The notes under the pieces were generated by a model. The model made no database searches, was not told where the DNA came from, and worked only from the letters and a program-made list of their open reading frames with translations. A stretch of 64,000 bases of DNA from Erythrobacter cryptus DSM 12079 (GTDB taxonomy: Bacteria; Pseudomonadota; Alphaproteobacteria; Sphingomonadales; Sphingomonadaceae): contig NZ_AUHC01000001.1 of the NCBI RefSeq assembly GCF_000422985.1, forward strand, positions 62,001 to 126,000, read 5' to 3'. Below are positions 55,927 through 63,192 of this stretch, one piece after another. The first letter of the stretch is position 1; every line of letters begins with the position of its first letter. The translations under genes were made by a program, and so were the position numbers.

Positions 55927-57027
55927 TCAGACGTTGAAGCGGAACAGCATCACGTCGCCGTCCTCAACCACATAGTCCTTGCCTTCCTGCCGCAGCCGGC
56001 CGGCCTCGCGCGCGCCCGCCTCGCCGCCGAAGGCAATGTAATCCTCGTAGGAAATCGTCTCGGCGCGGATAAAGCCGCGCTCGAAATCGGAATGGATGAT
56101 GCCGGCGCATTGCGGGGCCTTGGCCCCTGCCGGGAACGTCCAGGCGCGTGCTTCCTTGGGGCCGGCGGTGAAGAACGTCTTGAGGCCCAGAAGCTTGTAT
56201 CCGGCGCGGATCACGCGCGAAAGCCCGCTTTCGGCAAGGCCGAGGGCCTCGAGAAACTCGCCCCGCTCGGCCTCGGGCATGGCGGCAAGCTCGGCCTCGA
56301 TCGCGGCCGAGACCACCACCGCCTCGGCGCCCTCGGCTGCGGCCTTGGCAAAGACCTGTTGCGAAAGGGCATTGCCGCTCGCCGCATCGGCTTCGCCGAC
56401 ATTGCAGACGTAAAGCACGGGCTTGGCGGTGAGCAGCTGGGCCTGGCGCAGGAGGCGCGCTTCCTCATCGTCCTTCGGTTCGGTCAGGCGCGCAGGCCGG
56501 CCCGCGCGCAGCAGTTCGAGCGCCTGGCCGAGCACGCTGGCCATGGCCTTGGCTTCCTTGTCACCGCCGGTCGCGCGCTTGGCCGCGGCGGGCACGCGCT
56601 TTTCGAGGCTCTCCAGATCGGCGAGCATCAGCTCGGTCTCGACCACCTCGGCATCGGCAAGCGGATCGACCTTGTTGGCGACATGCTGGATGTCATCATC
56701 CTCGAAGCAGCGCAGCACATGGACGATGGCATCGACCTCGCGGATATTGCCGAGGAACTGGTTGCCAAGCCCTTCGCCCTTGCTCGCGCCCTTGACGAGG
56801 CCGGCGATGTCGACAAAGCCGAGTTGCGTTGCGATCACCTTGGCGCTCTTGGCGATCGCGGCGATCTTGTGGAGGCGCTCATCGGGCACGGCGACCTGAC
56901 CGATATTGGGCTCGATGGTGCAGAAGGGGTAATTGGCCGCCTGGGCAGCCTGGGTCTCGGTGAGCGCATTGAACAAAGTGGACTTGCCGACATTGGGCAG
57001 GCCGACGATCCCGCAACGGAATCCCAT
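55927..57027 (-). CDS. ychF: Redox-regulated ATPase YchF (Obg family)
   Basis: 366 residues. GLPNVGKSTLFNALT at residue 8 is the P-loop, CTIEPNIGQVAVPD the switch I region, DIAGLVKGASKGEGLGNQFL near 72 the G3 motif. The G4 position NxxE (NVGE near 210) is the YchF-specific change that prefers ATP over GTP. The C-terminal TGS domain has TFFTAGPKEARAWTF and ends HSDFERGFIRAETISYEDY. Linked to translation and stress. Convergent with mutL. Confidence 0.96.
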   Translation of the reverse strand: MGFRCGIVGLPNVGKSTLFNALTETQAAQAANYPFCTIEPNIGQVAVPDERLHKIAAIAKSAKVIATQLGFVDIAGLVKGASKGEGLGNQFLGNIREVDAIVHVLRCFEDDDIQHVANKVDPLADAEVVETELMLADLESLEKRVPAAAKRATGGDKEAKAMASVLGQALELLRAGRPARLTEPKDDEEARLLRQAQLLTAKPVLYVCNVGEADAASGNALSQQVFAKAAAEGAEAVVVSAAIEAELAAMPEAERGEFLEALGLAESGLSRVIRAGYKLLGLKTFFTAGPKEARAWTFPAGAKAPQCAGIIHSDFERGFIRAETISYEDYIAFGGEAGAREAGRLRQEGKDYVVEDGDVMLFRFNV

Positions 57028-57094
57028 GATCGAAACTCTTGGCTGGTGGCAAAGCGCAGCCCCTTAGCGGCGGGCTTGCGGGCTGGCTAGTGCC

Positions 57095-58090
57095 TCAGCG
57101 CTCGTGGACCGCGCGCACCAGCGGCCCGGCGCGCGAGGGGCCGAGCCATTCGGTCTGCACCCGGGCGCTGACCTCGTTGATCGGCACCTGCGGCTTGTTG
57201 CCGGGCGAGACCGGCAGGCGCAGCGGCCGGCTGCCGGGGGCAAGGGCAAGCAGCGCGGCGATGGCGCGGGCCACGTCCATCGGATCATTGCTGCGGCCCG
57301 AGCCATCCTCGGTGCCCATCGCGGCGACCTGCTGCGGATAGCCCTCGGTGTGACGCGCCTCGGCCCTGTCCTTGAGCGCCTGCGAATAGGCATTGCGGTT
57401 GACCCACACCCTGGTGGGATAGCCGCCCGGCTCGATGATCGAGACGTCGATCTTGTGCGGCACCAGTTCGTAGGCGAGCTGTTCGCTCATCGCCTCCAAT
57501 GCGAACTTGGTGGCCGAATAATGCCCCGAATAGGGCGTGATCACCCGGCCAAGCTGGCTCGAGATCTGGATGATCTGCCCCGCGCCCTTTCTGCGCATCC
57601 CGGGCAGCACCGCGCGGGCCATGCGGTGGGGGCCGAAGACATTGGTGTCGAAGATCAGCCGCGTTGCCTCCATGTCCTGCACCTCGACCGGCGAGGTGAT
57701 GCCGATCCCGGCATTGTTGACGAGCACGTCGATCGCGCCGCCGGCGGCCTGCTCGGCCAGGGCTACGCCCTCTGCCACCTGTGCATCGGAAGTGACATCG
57801 ATCTCGATCACCTGAAGATCGAGCCGCTCGTTGAGCGCAAGGATGCGAAGAGCGTCGGCCTCGCTGCGGGGCAGGCGGCGCATGGTAGCAAAGACCTTGG
57901 CGCCCTGGCGTGCGAGCAGTTCGGCGGCCAGCCTCCCGAAGCCAGAGGAACAGCCGGTGATGAGCACGCTCTTGCCGGAAAGGTCGAGATCGGGGCGATA
58001 GACCGGCTCGGCCGCGCGGGCGCGCGCGGCGGTGAACAGGGCAGAGGTGGCGGCGGCACCGGCAAGCAGGGTGCGACGATCAAGGCTCAT
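57095..58090 (-). CDS. SDR-family oxidoreductase with Tat-type signal
   Basis: 331 residues. The N-terminus LDRRTLLAGAAATSALFTAARARA carries the twin-arginine pattern (DRRTLL), so the protein is probably exported folded with its cofactor. The Rossmann domain has TGCSSGFG near 45, NNAG near 128, catalytic Ser near 180 (IQISSQLGRV) and YSATK near 192. Classical SDR lengths are about 250, so this one has an added ~40-residue signal and longer C-terminus. Substrate unknown. Confidence 0.87.
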   Translation of the reverse strand: MSLDRRTLLAGAAATSALFTAARARAAEPVYRPDLDLSGKSVLITGCSSGFGRLAAELLARQGAKVFATMRRLPRSEADALRILALNERLDLQVIEIDVTSDAQVAEGVALAEQAAGGAIDVLVNNAGIGITSPVEVQDMEATRLIFDTNVFGPHRMARAVLPGMRRKGAGQIIQISSQLGRVITPYSGHYSATKFALEAMSEQLAYELVPHKIDVSIIEPGGYPTRVWVNRNAYSQALKDRAEARHTEGYPQQVAAMGTEDGSGRSNDPMDVARAIAALLALAPGSRPLRLPVSPGNKPQVPINEVSARVQTEWLGPSRAGPLVRAVHER

Positions 58091-58119
58091 GCGGCAGATC
58101 CCTTGGGCAACGGCAAGAC

Positions 58120-58145
58120 GGCGCCAAGCCTATTGGCTCGGCGCC
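58120..58145 (-). terminator. Hairpin downstream of the PEP-CTERM gene
   Basis: On the minus strand GGCGCC-G-AGCC pairs with GGCT-T-GGCGCC (11 pairs with one G-U) around an AATA loop; the plus strand has a mismatch at that pair. Only a weak T pattern follows (GTCTTGCCGTT). It lies 86 bases past the gene. Confidence 0.55.
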
Positions 58146-58231
58146 GATCTGCAAGCCTCAAGCGGCAGGAGCGGGCAAGGTTCCGGCGCGTGGCTCAAGG
58201 CGCCGCGCCGGCCGTGCTGGTCAGCGGGCGA

Positions 58232-58495
58232 TCAGGCCCTGGCTGCGGCGCGGCGGCGGCGCGCCATCATGAAGGCCGCCGCCCCGGCGCCGAAGAGCAT
58301 CATGCTCGAAGGTTCAGGCACCGCCGTGCCGCCCGAGCTGCCGCCCGAAGATCCGCCCGACGAGCTGCTACTGCTCACCGGTTCCTTGGGCGGCTCCTTC
58401 ATCGCCTGGGCGGGCGCAGCGGCAAGGCCGAAAGCGCCGAGCGCGAGCGCGCCCAGAAGCGCGGTGCGGGAGGCATTGGCAAGAATGGCGCGCAT
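58232..58495 (-). CDS. Very small PEP-CTERM sorting-domain protein
   Basis: 87 residues. A signal peptide (RTALLGALALGAFGLAAAPAQA) ends near residue 31, followed by a low-complexity Ser/Gly stretch (SSSSSSGGSSGGSSGG) and a complete PEP-CTERM tail: VPEPSSMMLFGAGAAAFMMARRRR, i.e. the VPEP motif, a membrane helix and an Arg cluster. Such tails are cut by exosortase, and the proteins are exported or anchored in exopolysaccharide. Almost no mature domain remains between the signals, which is unusual. No exosortase gene is in the window. Confidence 0.85.
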   Translation of the reverse strand: MRAILANASRTALLGALALGAFGLAAAPAQAMKEPPKEPVSSSSSSGGSSGGSSGGTAVPEPSSMMLFGAGAAAFMMARRRRAAARA

Positions 58496-58614
58496 GGCTG
58501 GCAGTGTCCCCGATCGATCACAAGCTGTGACCTGGCACGCTAAGCCAAGGGCCGCGCCGGCGAACGGGCCTTGTCTGTCCCTGTCCCGGGCTGGGGCAGT
58601 CCGGGACGCAAGGC

Positions 58615-59196
58615 CTATCCCTGCAAGCGCAGCGCGACATCGCTCATGAAGCGCGCCTCATCCCCCTTGGCCAGCCATTCGGCCTCGGCCGCGATTGCGC
58701 CCAGCATGGCGGCCAGATCGTCCTGTTCGTCGCGACCAAAATTGCCGAGCACGTGCCCCGTCACCCGGTCCTTGTGCCCCGGATGGCCGATGCCGATGCG
58801 CACGCGGCGATAGGCCGGCGCGCCGAGACTGGCGGTGTGCTGGTCGATCGATTTGAGGCCATTGTGCCCGGCATGGCCGCCGCCCTGCTTCACCTTGACT
58901 TTGAAGGGCGCCAGGTCGAGCTCGTCGTGGAACACGGTGAGCGCTTGGGTGGCAAGCTTGTAGAAGCGCAGCGCCTCGCCGACGCTGCGGCCGCTCTCGT
59001 TCATGAAGGTGGCGGGCTTGAGCAGCAGCACCTTGTGCCCGGCGATGCGCCCTTCCTGCACCCAGCCCTGAAACCGGGTCTGCACCGGGCCGAAACCGTG
59101 CATCTCGGCGATCACGTCGAGCGCCATGAAGCCGACATTGTGCCGGTTGAGCGCATAGCGCGGTCCGGGATTGCCGAGGCCGACCCACAGCTGCAT
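58615..59196 (-). CDS. pth: Peptidyl-tRNA hydrolase
   Basis: 193 residues; recycles peptidyl-tRNA dropped from ribosomes. GLGNPGPRYALNRHNVGFMALD near residue 5 has the catalytic-site Asn and His, then KPATFMNESGRSVGEAL near 60 and DELDLAPFKVKVKQGGGHAGHNGLKSID near 92. Length normal. It follows rplY with 87 bases between, and a terminator lies in that gap. The rplY-pth order is widespread. Confidence 0.97.
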   Translation of the reverse strand: MQLWVGLGNPGPRYALNRHNVGFMALDVIAEMHGFGPVQTRFQGWVQEGRIAGHKVLLLKPATFMNESGRSVGEALRFYKLATQALTVFHDELDLAPFKVKVKQGGGHAGHNGLKSIDQHTASLGAPAYRRVRIGIGHPGHKDRVTGHVLGNFGRDEQDDLAAMLGAIAAEAEWLAKGDEARFMSDVALRLQG

Positions 59197-59221
59197 GACT
59201 GGCCTTCTAGCCTTGCGCTCC

Positions 59222-59258
59222 GCAAAACGAAACGCCGGGCCTCTGGCGAAGCCCGGCG
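59222..59258 (-). terminator. Terminator of rplY
   Basis: On the minus strand CGCCGGGC and GCCCGGCG form an 8-bp stem around a 10-base loop, followed by TTTCGTTTT. It lies 25 bases after the rplY stop and in front of pth, so pth must either have its own promoter or depend on read-through. Confidence 0.85.
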
Positions 59259-59283
59259 CTTATCGCGTTGCGGCGCGGCGAGG

Positions 59284-59892
59284 TTATTCCGATGCCGCCT
59301 CGGCCTCGGCCTCGCTGCTCTTGAGGCCCGAGGGGGCCACCAGCGTGGCGATGGTGAAATCGCGATCGGTGATCGCGCTGGTCACGCCCGCGGGCAAGGT
59401 CACATCGCTGATGTGGATGGTATCGCCCACGTCCCTGCCGGTGACATCGATGAGGATCTCGTCGGGGATGGCATCGCTCGGGCACACCAGTTCAAGCTCG
59501 TGGCGCACGATGTTGAGCACGCCGCCCTTCTTGAGACCGGGCGACTTGTCCTCGTTGATGAACACCACCGGCACCGCGACTTCCACCTTGGCATCGCCCG
59601 TCAGGCGCAGGAAATCGACATGGGTGGGCCGGTCGGTCACCGGGTGAAAGGCCACGTCCTTGGGCAGGGTGCGGATGGTCTTGCCGCCGATCTCGATATT
59701 GACGATCGAGTTCATGAAGTGCCCGGTCATCAGCAGGCGGACCAGTTCCTTCTGCTCGACATGGATCAGGGTGGGTTCTTCCTTGCCGCCGTAGATCACG
59801 GCGGGCGTGCGGCCTTCGCGGCGAAGTGCTCGGGAGGCTCCCTTGCCAGCCCGTTCGCGCGCTTCGGCCGGCAGGGTAAGAGTCTCGCTCAT
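59284..59892 (-). CDS. rplY: 50S ribosomal protein L25/general stress protein Ctc
   Basis: 202 residues, the long (CTC/TL5) form. The N-terminal L25 5S-rRNA-binding domain has [25 protein letters not shown] near residue 14; the C-terminal TL5 beta domain has [41 protein letters not shown] near 120. The tail ([11 protein letters not shown]) is acidic. Confidence 0.95.
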   Translation of the reverse strand: MSETLTLPAEARERAGKGASRALRREGRTPAVIYGGKEEPTLIHVEQKELVRLLMTGHFMNSIVNIEIGGKTIRTLPKDVAFHPVTDRPTHVDFLRLTGDAKVEVAVPVVFINEDKSPGLKKGGVLNIVRHELELVCPSDAIPDEILIDVTGRDVGDTIHISDVTLPAGVTSAITDRDFTIATLVAPSGLKSSEAEAEAASE

Positions 59893-60001
59893 ACGTGTGC
59901 CTTTCGAATGCGGGTTGATGAAGCCGGCGAACCGCCTCCAGGGATGACCGGAACGCCGAAGCGCGGCCCCTTAGAGGCAGATGGCCGCCAAGGCAACCGC
60001 T

Positions 60002-60961
60002 TTAGGGCAGGCGGCGGACGCGATAGCCCTTGGCCTCGAGCAGAGCGGCCAGCCCCTCCGGCCCGACCAGATGGGCAGCGCCAACCGCAATCAGGGGGCG
60101 CGGGGGCTCTTGCAGCAGCGCCGCGATCGCCTCGGCCCAGCGGCGGTTGCGCGCCACCAGCAATGCCTCGCGCAGCGCCGGATCGGCAAGAAAGCCCTCG
60201 CGGGTCGCCTGTTCGATCGCGGTGGCATCTCCCGCGATCCAGGCGCGCTGGAGTCGCTCGGGATCGCGCCCGGGGCGCGCGCTCTCGCGCACCACGCCGG
60301 CAAGGAGCGCGCGTTGCTGCGCCTCGGGCAGGCGGTCGAAGATCGCAAGCTGGCCGCGCAGGCCTTCAAGTTCGTGCACCGGGCGTCCGGCGAAATCTGC
60401 GATCAGCGCCCGGTCCACCCCCAGCGCCGGATCGCCCGGCGCATCGATGCGGGCAAGCGCCAGCGCCGCGGCCCAGGTCTCCTCGGTGGAAAAGCCATCC
60501 GCATCAAACCCGCCGCGCTCCAGCAGCGCGGCCAGTGCAGGGCGCAGCTCGGCCGGAAGGCGCGCAGCGAGCGGCGGGTGGCCTGGGCTTTGCGCCAGCG
60601 CGCCGTAGGCATCGCGGTCGCCAGGAGAGGGCGGGCCGATCTCGACAACGAGCAGATCGGCCGCGTCGATGACGCGGCCGATCGCAGGGGTGCGCCACGC
60701 GGTGCCGGGGGGTAGGGCGTGGATGGTGCCGATCATCCAGCCCTCGACCTTCCCATCGGCTGCGGCAAGCTCGTAGAGCAGCGGGCTTGCCGACGGGGCA
60801 TCGGCGGTGCCCCCCGCCGGAGCGCCGCTGCACCCGGCAAGCGCGAGCGCGAGGGCTGGGGCGAGGGCGCGGGCCAGCGACGCGCGGAGGGGATGGGCGA
60901 GCAGGGCGCGCAACCCCCGCCGGGCCGCCGCGATCCACCCGCCCCGGCGCCATGCGGTCAT
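60002..60961 (-). CDS. GumN/TraB-family lipoprotein, copy 1
   Basis: 319 residues. The chosen ATG (MTAWRRGGW) gives an N-terminal basic region and a lipobox (ALALAGC) near residue 44; a 49-codon extension upstream overlaps the neighbouring copy. The TraB/PrgY/GumN fold shows WMIGTIHALPPGTAWR near 74 with the conserved G-T-x-H and IAVGAAHLVGPEGLAALLEAKGYRVRRL at the end with the matching G-x-x-H-L-x-G-x-x-G. Members lie in the envelope; some are metalloproteases but the activity is not settled. A paralogue precedes it by 17 bases. Confidence 0.85.
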   Translation of the reverse strand: MTAWRRGGWIAAARRGLRALLAHPLRASLARALAPALALALAGCSGAPAGGTADAPSASPLLYELAAADGKVEGWMIGTIHALPPGTAWRTPAIGRVIDAADLLVVEIGPPSPGDRDAYGALAQSPGHPPLAARLPAELRPALAALLERGGFDADGFSTEETWAAALALARIDAPGDPALGVDRALIADFAGRPVHELEGLRGQLAIFDRLPEAQQRALLAGVVRESARPGRDPERLQRAWIAGDATAIEQATREGFLADPALREALLVARNRRWAEAIAALLQEPPRPLIAVGAAHLVGPEGLAALLEAKGYRVRRLP

Positions 60962-60978
60962 CGCGGGCGCGGCCTTGC

Positions 60979-61896
60979 TCACTTCACCCGGGCGGTGGCG
61001 ATCCCCTTGGCGGCAAGGTAATCCTGCACGCTCTTGGGGCCAGCCAGGTGCCCGGCGCCAACCGCAATGAACACCGTGCCCGGCAGATCGAGTCGGCCAT
61101 CGATCCATTCGGCCCAGGTGGCGTTGCGCTTGTAGAGCAGCGCCTCGGCCACCGCCGGATCGTCAAGCCCCTCGTTCATCACCTCGGCCAGCGCATCGGC
61201 ATCGCCCTTGAGCCATTCGGCGACCATGCGATCGAGCATCGGCTTGGCCTCGTCGATGCCATTGGCCGCCTCCATCAGGAAGGCGATCTGCGCCTCCTGC
61301 GGCATCTGATCGAAGATGCCGAGCTGGAACTCGAGCGTCTCGAGCGCCCCGCGCGGCTTTTCGGGCACCTTGTCGAGCAGCACCTTTTCAACCCCGGCGT
61401 TGGGATCATAGCCCTGCTGCATCAGCGGCAGGATCGAAAGGGTCAGCCCCGCAAGCCAGGGCTTCATTGGATCGAAGGCTTCTGCCGGCACGCCGAGTTT
61501 GGCCAGGGCTGCGGCGTAGGCCTCGTTCTGTTCAGGGGAAAGCAGCGCGCGCAGGGTGGTGCCCGGCGGCAGCAGACCCATCGCCATGGTGAGCTGTTGG
61601 GCCTTGGCCTGGGTTTCGCCGTCCATCGGAATCTCGGTGATGATAATGTCCGAGCCTTCGAGCGCGGTGGCGATCGCCGGGTCATACCACTCGGTGTCCT
61701 TGGGCAGCACGTGCACCGTGCCAAACAGGTAGATGGTGGTGTCCTCGTCGGCGACCTGCCACAGCGCCGGCCCGCGCGCCGGCGTGGCTGTGGTGCTGGC
61801 GGTGGCGGTGGCCGCGGGCGTCTCGGCAAGGATCGGGGGCGCGCCGAGCAGGGCGAAGGGCGCGGCGGCAAGGGCGAGCAGGTGGCGCAGTTTCAT
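60979..61896 (-). CDS. GumN/TraB-family secreted protein, copy 2
   Basis: 305 residues. A signal peptide ends at about residue 24 (PPILAE). The family motifs are IYLFGTVHVLPKDTEW near 55 (G-T-x-H) and VFIAVGAGHLAGPKSVQDYLAAKGI at the end. Between them lie helical repeats with acidic surface, including the ETEF/TEIP-like segment IITEIPMDGETQ near 85. It is first in a pair of tandem paralogues. Both have the same key histidines, and only the downstream one has a lipobox. Confidence 0.87.
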   Translation of the reverse strand: MKLRHLLALAAAPFALLGAPPILAETPAATATASTTATPARGPALWQVADEDTTIYLFGTVHVLPKDTEWYDPAIATALEGSDIIITEIPMDGETQAKAQQLTMAMGLLPPGTTLRALLSPEQNEAYAAALAKLGVPAEAFDPMKPWLAGLTLSILPLMQQGYDPNAGVEKVLLDKVPEKPRGALETLEFQLGIFDQMPQEAQIAFLMEAANGIDEAKPMLDRMVAEWLKGDADALAEVMNEGLDDPAVAEALLYKRNATWAEWIDGRLDLPGTVFIAVGAGHLAGPKSVQDYLAAKGIATARVK

Positions 61897-61973
61897 GGCA
61901 GTTCCTTTCAGCAATCGGGCTTGGGGGGTGGGAGGGACGGGCAGGTGAAACAGGGAAGGTGGCATTCTTGCGG

Positions 61974-62426
61974 TCAATGCCGCCAGAGCGCGTAGAGATA
62001 GGACAGGCCCATGCCGACAAAGGCAAGCAGCCATACGCCGAAAGGATGGGGCGCAGCGCCAAGCCCCCCGGCGTGTAGCACCGCCCAGATCGGAAAGCCC
62101 GCCAGCACCGCAAGGACGCCGCCGGTAAAGCCGATCAGGCTCTGCGCGCGCTTGAGCTCATCGATGGTGCGAAAGCCATAGAGCGGCAGCGCGACAAAGC
62201 CGAAGGCGAGCAGCACCGCGAGCAGGATGGCCACCGCCGGATCGAGCGCAAGCGCGGCCCAGTTCCCGGCAAACAGGTTGCCATCACCCTCGTCGAAGGC
62301 CCCGGTGATGAGGCCGATCACGCCGCCGACAGCGCCGGCGGTGATGAGATAGGCGAGCTGGCGCCGGGCGCGCTGGCGGCTGCGCACCTCGCCGGGGCCA
62401 AGGCCCTCAGGCCTGCGGAGGATCAT
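61974..62426 (-). CDS. Hypothetical membrane protein of the XRE operon
   Basis: 150 residues, about four membrane segments (YLITAGAVGGVIGLITGAF, VAILLAVLLAFGFVALPLYGF, FTGGVLAVLAGFPIWAVL, FGVWLLAFVGMGLSYLYAL). It begins with a basic cytoplasmic stretch (RSRQRARRQ). No family recognised. The ATG overlaps the XRE regulator stop by 4 bases, so it is co-translated with the regulator. Confidence 0.75.
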   Translation of the reverse strand: MILRRPEGLGPGEVRSRQRARRQLAYLITAGAVGGVIGLITGAFDEGDGNLFAGNWAALALDPAVAILLAVLLAFGFVALPLYGFRTIDELKRAQSLIGFTGGVLAVLAGFPIWAVLHAGGLGAAPHPFGVWLLAFVGMGLSYLYALWRH

Positions 62427-62626
62427 GGGGTGTCTCCATCATCGATGAAAATGTCTTCAATCCGCAGGCCGAACAGCCGGGCGATGCGGAAGGCGAGGGG
62501 GAGGGAGGGATCGTGCTTGCCGGTCTCGATGGCGTTGACCGCCTGGCGCGACACATCGAGCCGGCCGGCGAGTTCCGCCTGGCTCCAGTCGCGTTCGGCG
62601 CGCAGGACTTTGAGGCGGTTCTTCAT
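62423..62626 (-). CDS. XRE-family transcriptional regulator (short)
   Basis: 67 residues, almost only the helix-turn-helix: KNRLKVLRAERDWSQAELAGRLDVSRQAVNAIETGKHDPSLPLAFRIARLFGLRIEDIFI. The recognition helix is VSRQAVNAIETGK. This size and sequence match the small YozG-like XRE subgroup that usually pairs with small membrane proteins. It lies between two such membrane genes, 4 bases after one and overlapping the other. The repeats upstream of the operon are a candidate binding site. The ATG at MKNRL was chosen; 14 further in-frame codons upstream lie over its neighbour. Confidence 0.9.
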   Translation of the reverse strand: MKNRLKVLRAERDWSQAELAGRLDVSRQAVNAIETGKHDPSLPLAFRIARLFGLRIEDIFIDDGDTP

Positions 62627-62630
62627 GCGC

Positions 62631-63005
62631 TCAACGGTCCCGGATTCGGCGATAGGCGATCGCCACATGAAAGATCAGCGCCATGATCGCGAGCATCACG
62701 CTCGGGTCGTAGACATAATCGCGGGTCCACGGCACGATCTGCACAAACAGGGCGAGCCCGGCAAAGGCGAGCGCAAAATTAGCGCCAAATGCAACCTCGG
62801 CGCGGAAGACCTCGTCTTGCGAACCGGCAAAGACCGCTCCGATAAGTGTGCCGCAAACAAAGCCTCCCGTAATCGTGGTGAGGAAAGACAGGGCCTCGAA
62901 ATGCATGCTCGCCAGCAGCAGCATCGATAAGGGCAGCCCCAGCCACAGGGCGTTATAGGACCAGGTCCGGTCGTCCTGTGTGAAGGCCTTGGGGTTGTAG
63001 GGCAT
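62631..63005 (-). CDS. Hypothetical four-helix membrane protein, first gene of XRE operon
   Basis: 124 residues. Four hydrophobic segments (YNALWLGLPLSMLLLASM, LTTITGGFVCGTLIGAVF, FGANFALAFAGLALFVQIV, PSVMLAIMALIFHVAIAY) with short loops and a basic end (RRIRDR). No family recognised; the gene order membrane protein - XRE - membrane protein recalls DUF2178-like modules. Promoter elements with a TTGACA box lie about 70 bases upstream. Confidence 0.78.
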   Translation of the reverse strand: MPYNPKAFTQDDRTWSYNALWLGLPLSMLLLASMHFEALSFLTTITGGFVCGTLIGAVFAGSQDEVFRAEVAFGANFALAFAGLALFVQIVPWTRDYVYDPSVMLAIMALIFHVAIAYRRIRDR

Positions 63006-63027
63006 CGGGCACCTCCGTCAGGTCAAT

Positions 63028-63103
63028 GCGACTTGGTGTCAGGTTTACATGACTATATGTCGCGATTCGCTGACTATGTCAAGCGCACCTGACATTTTGT
63101 CGC
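63028..63103. promoter_or_regulatory. Inverted-repeat region around the promoter of the XRE operon
   Basis: Two 17-base arms, GCGACTTGGTGTCAGGT (63028-63044) and ACCTGACATTTTGTCGC (63087-63103), match as inverted repeats at 13 of 17 positions (the outer 5 and inner 8 perfect). Between them lie two direct copies of TGACTAT. On the minus strand TTGACA (63082-63077) is followed by CATATA after 17 bases or TATAGT after 19. The arms bracket the promoter, so this is a good candidate operator for the XRE regulator; it also lies upstream of glyQ. Confidence 0.6.
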
Positions 63104-63192
63104 TCCAACGTGACGCGGGGGTGGCGCACTCCCCGCCTTGTGCTGCGCTGCATCATTGACGCTTGCCGACCCTTGCGCCATGGCGGGCCGCC

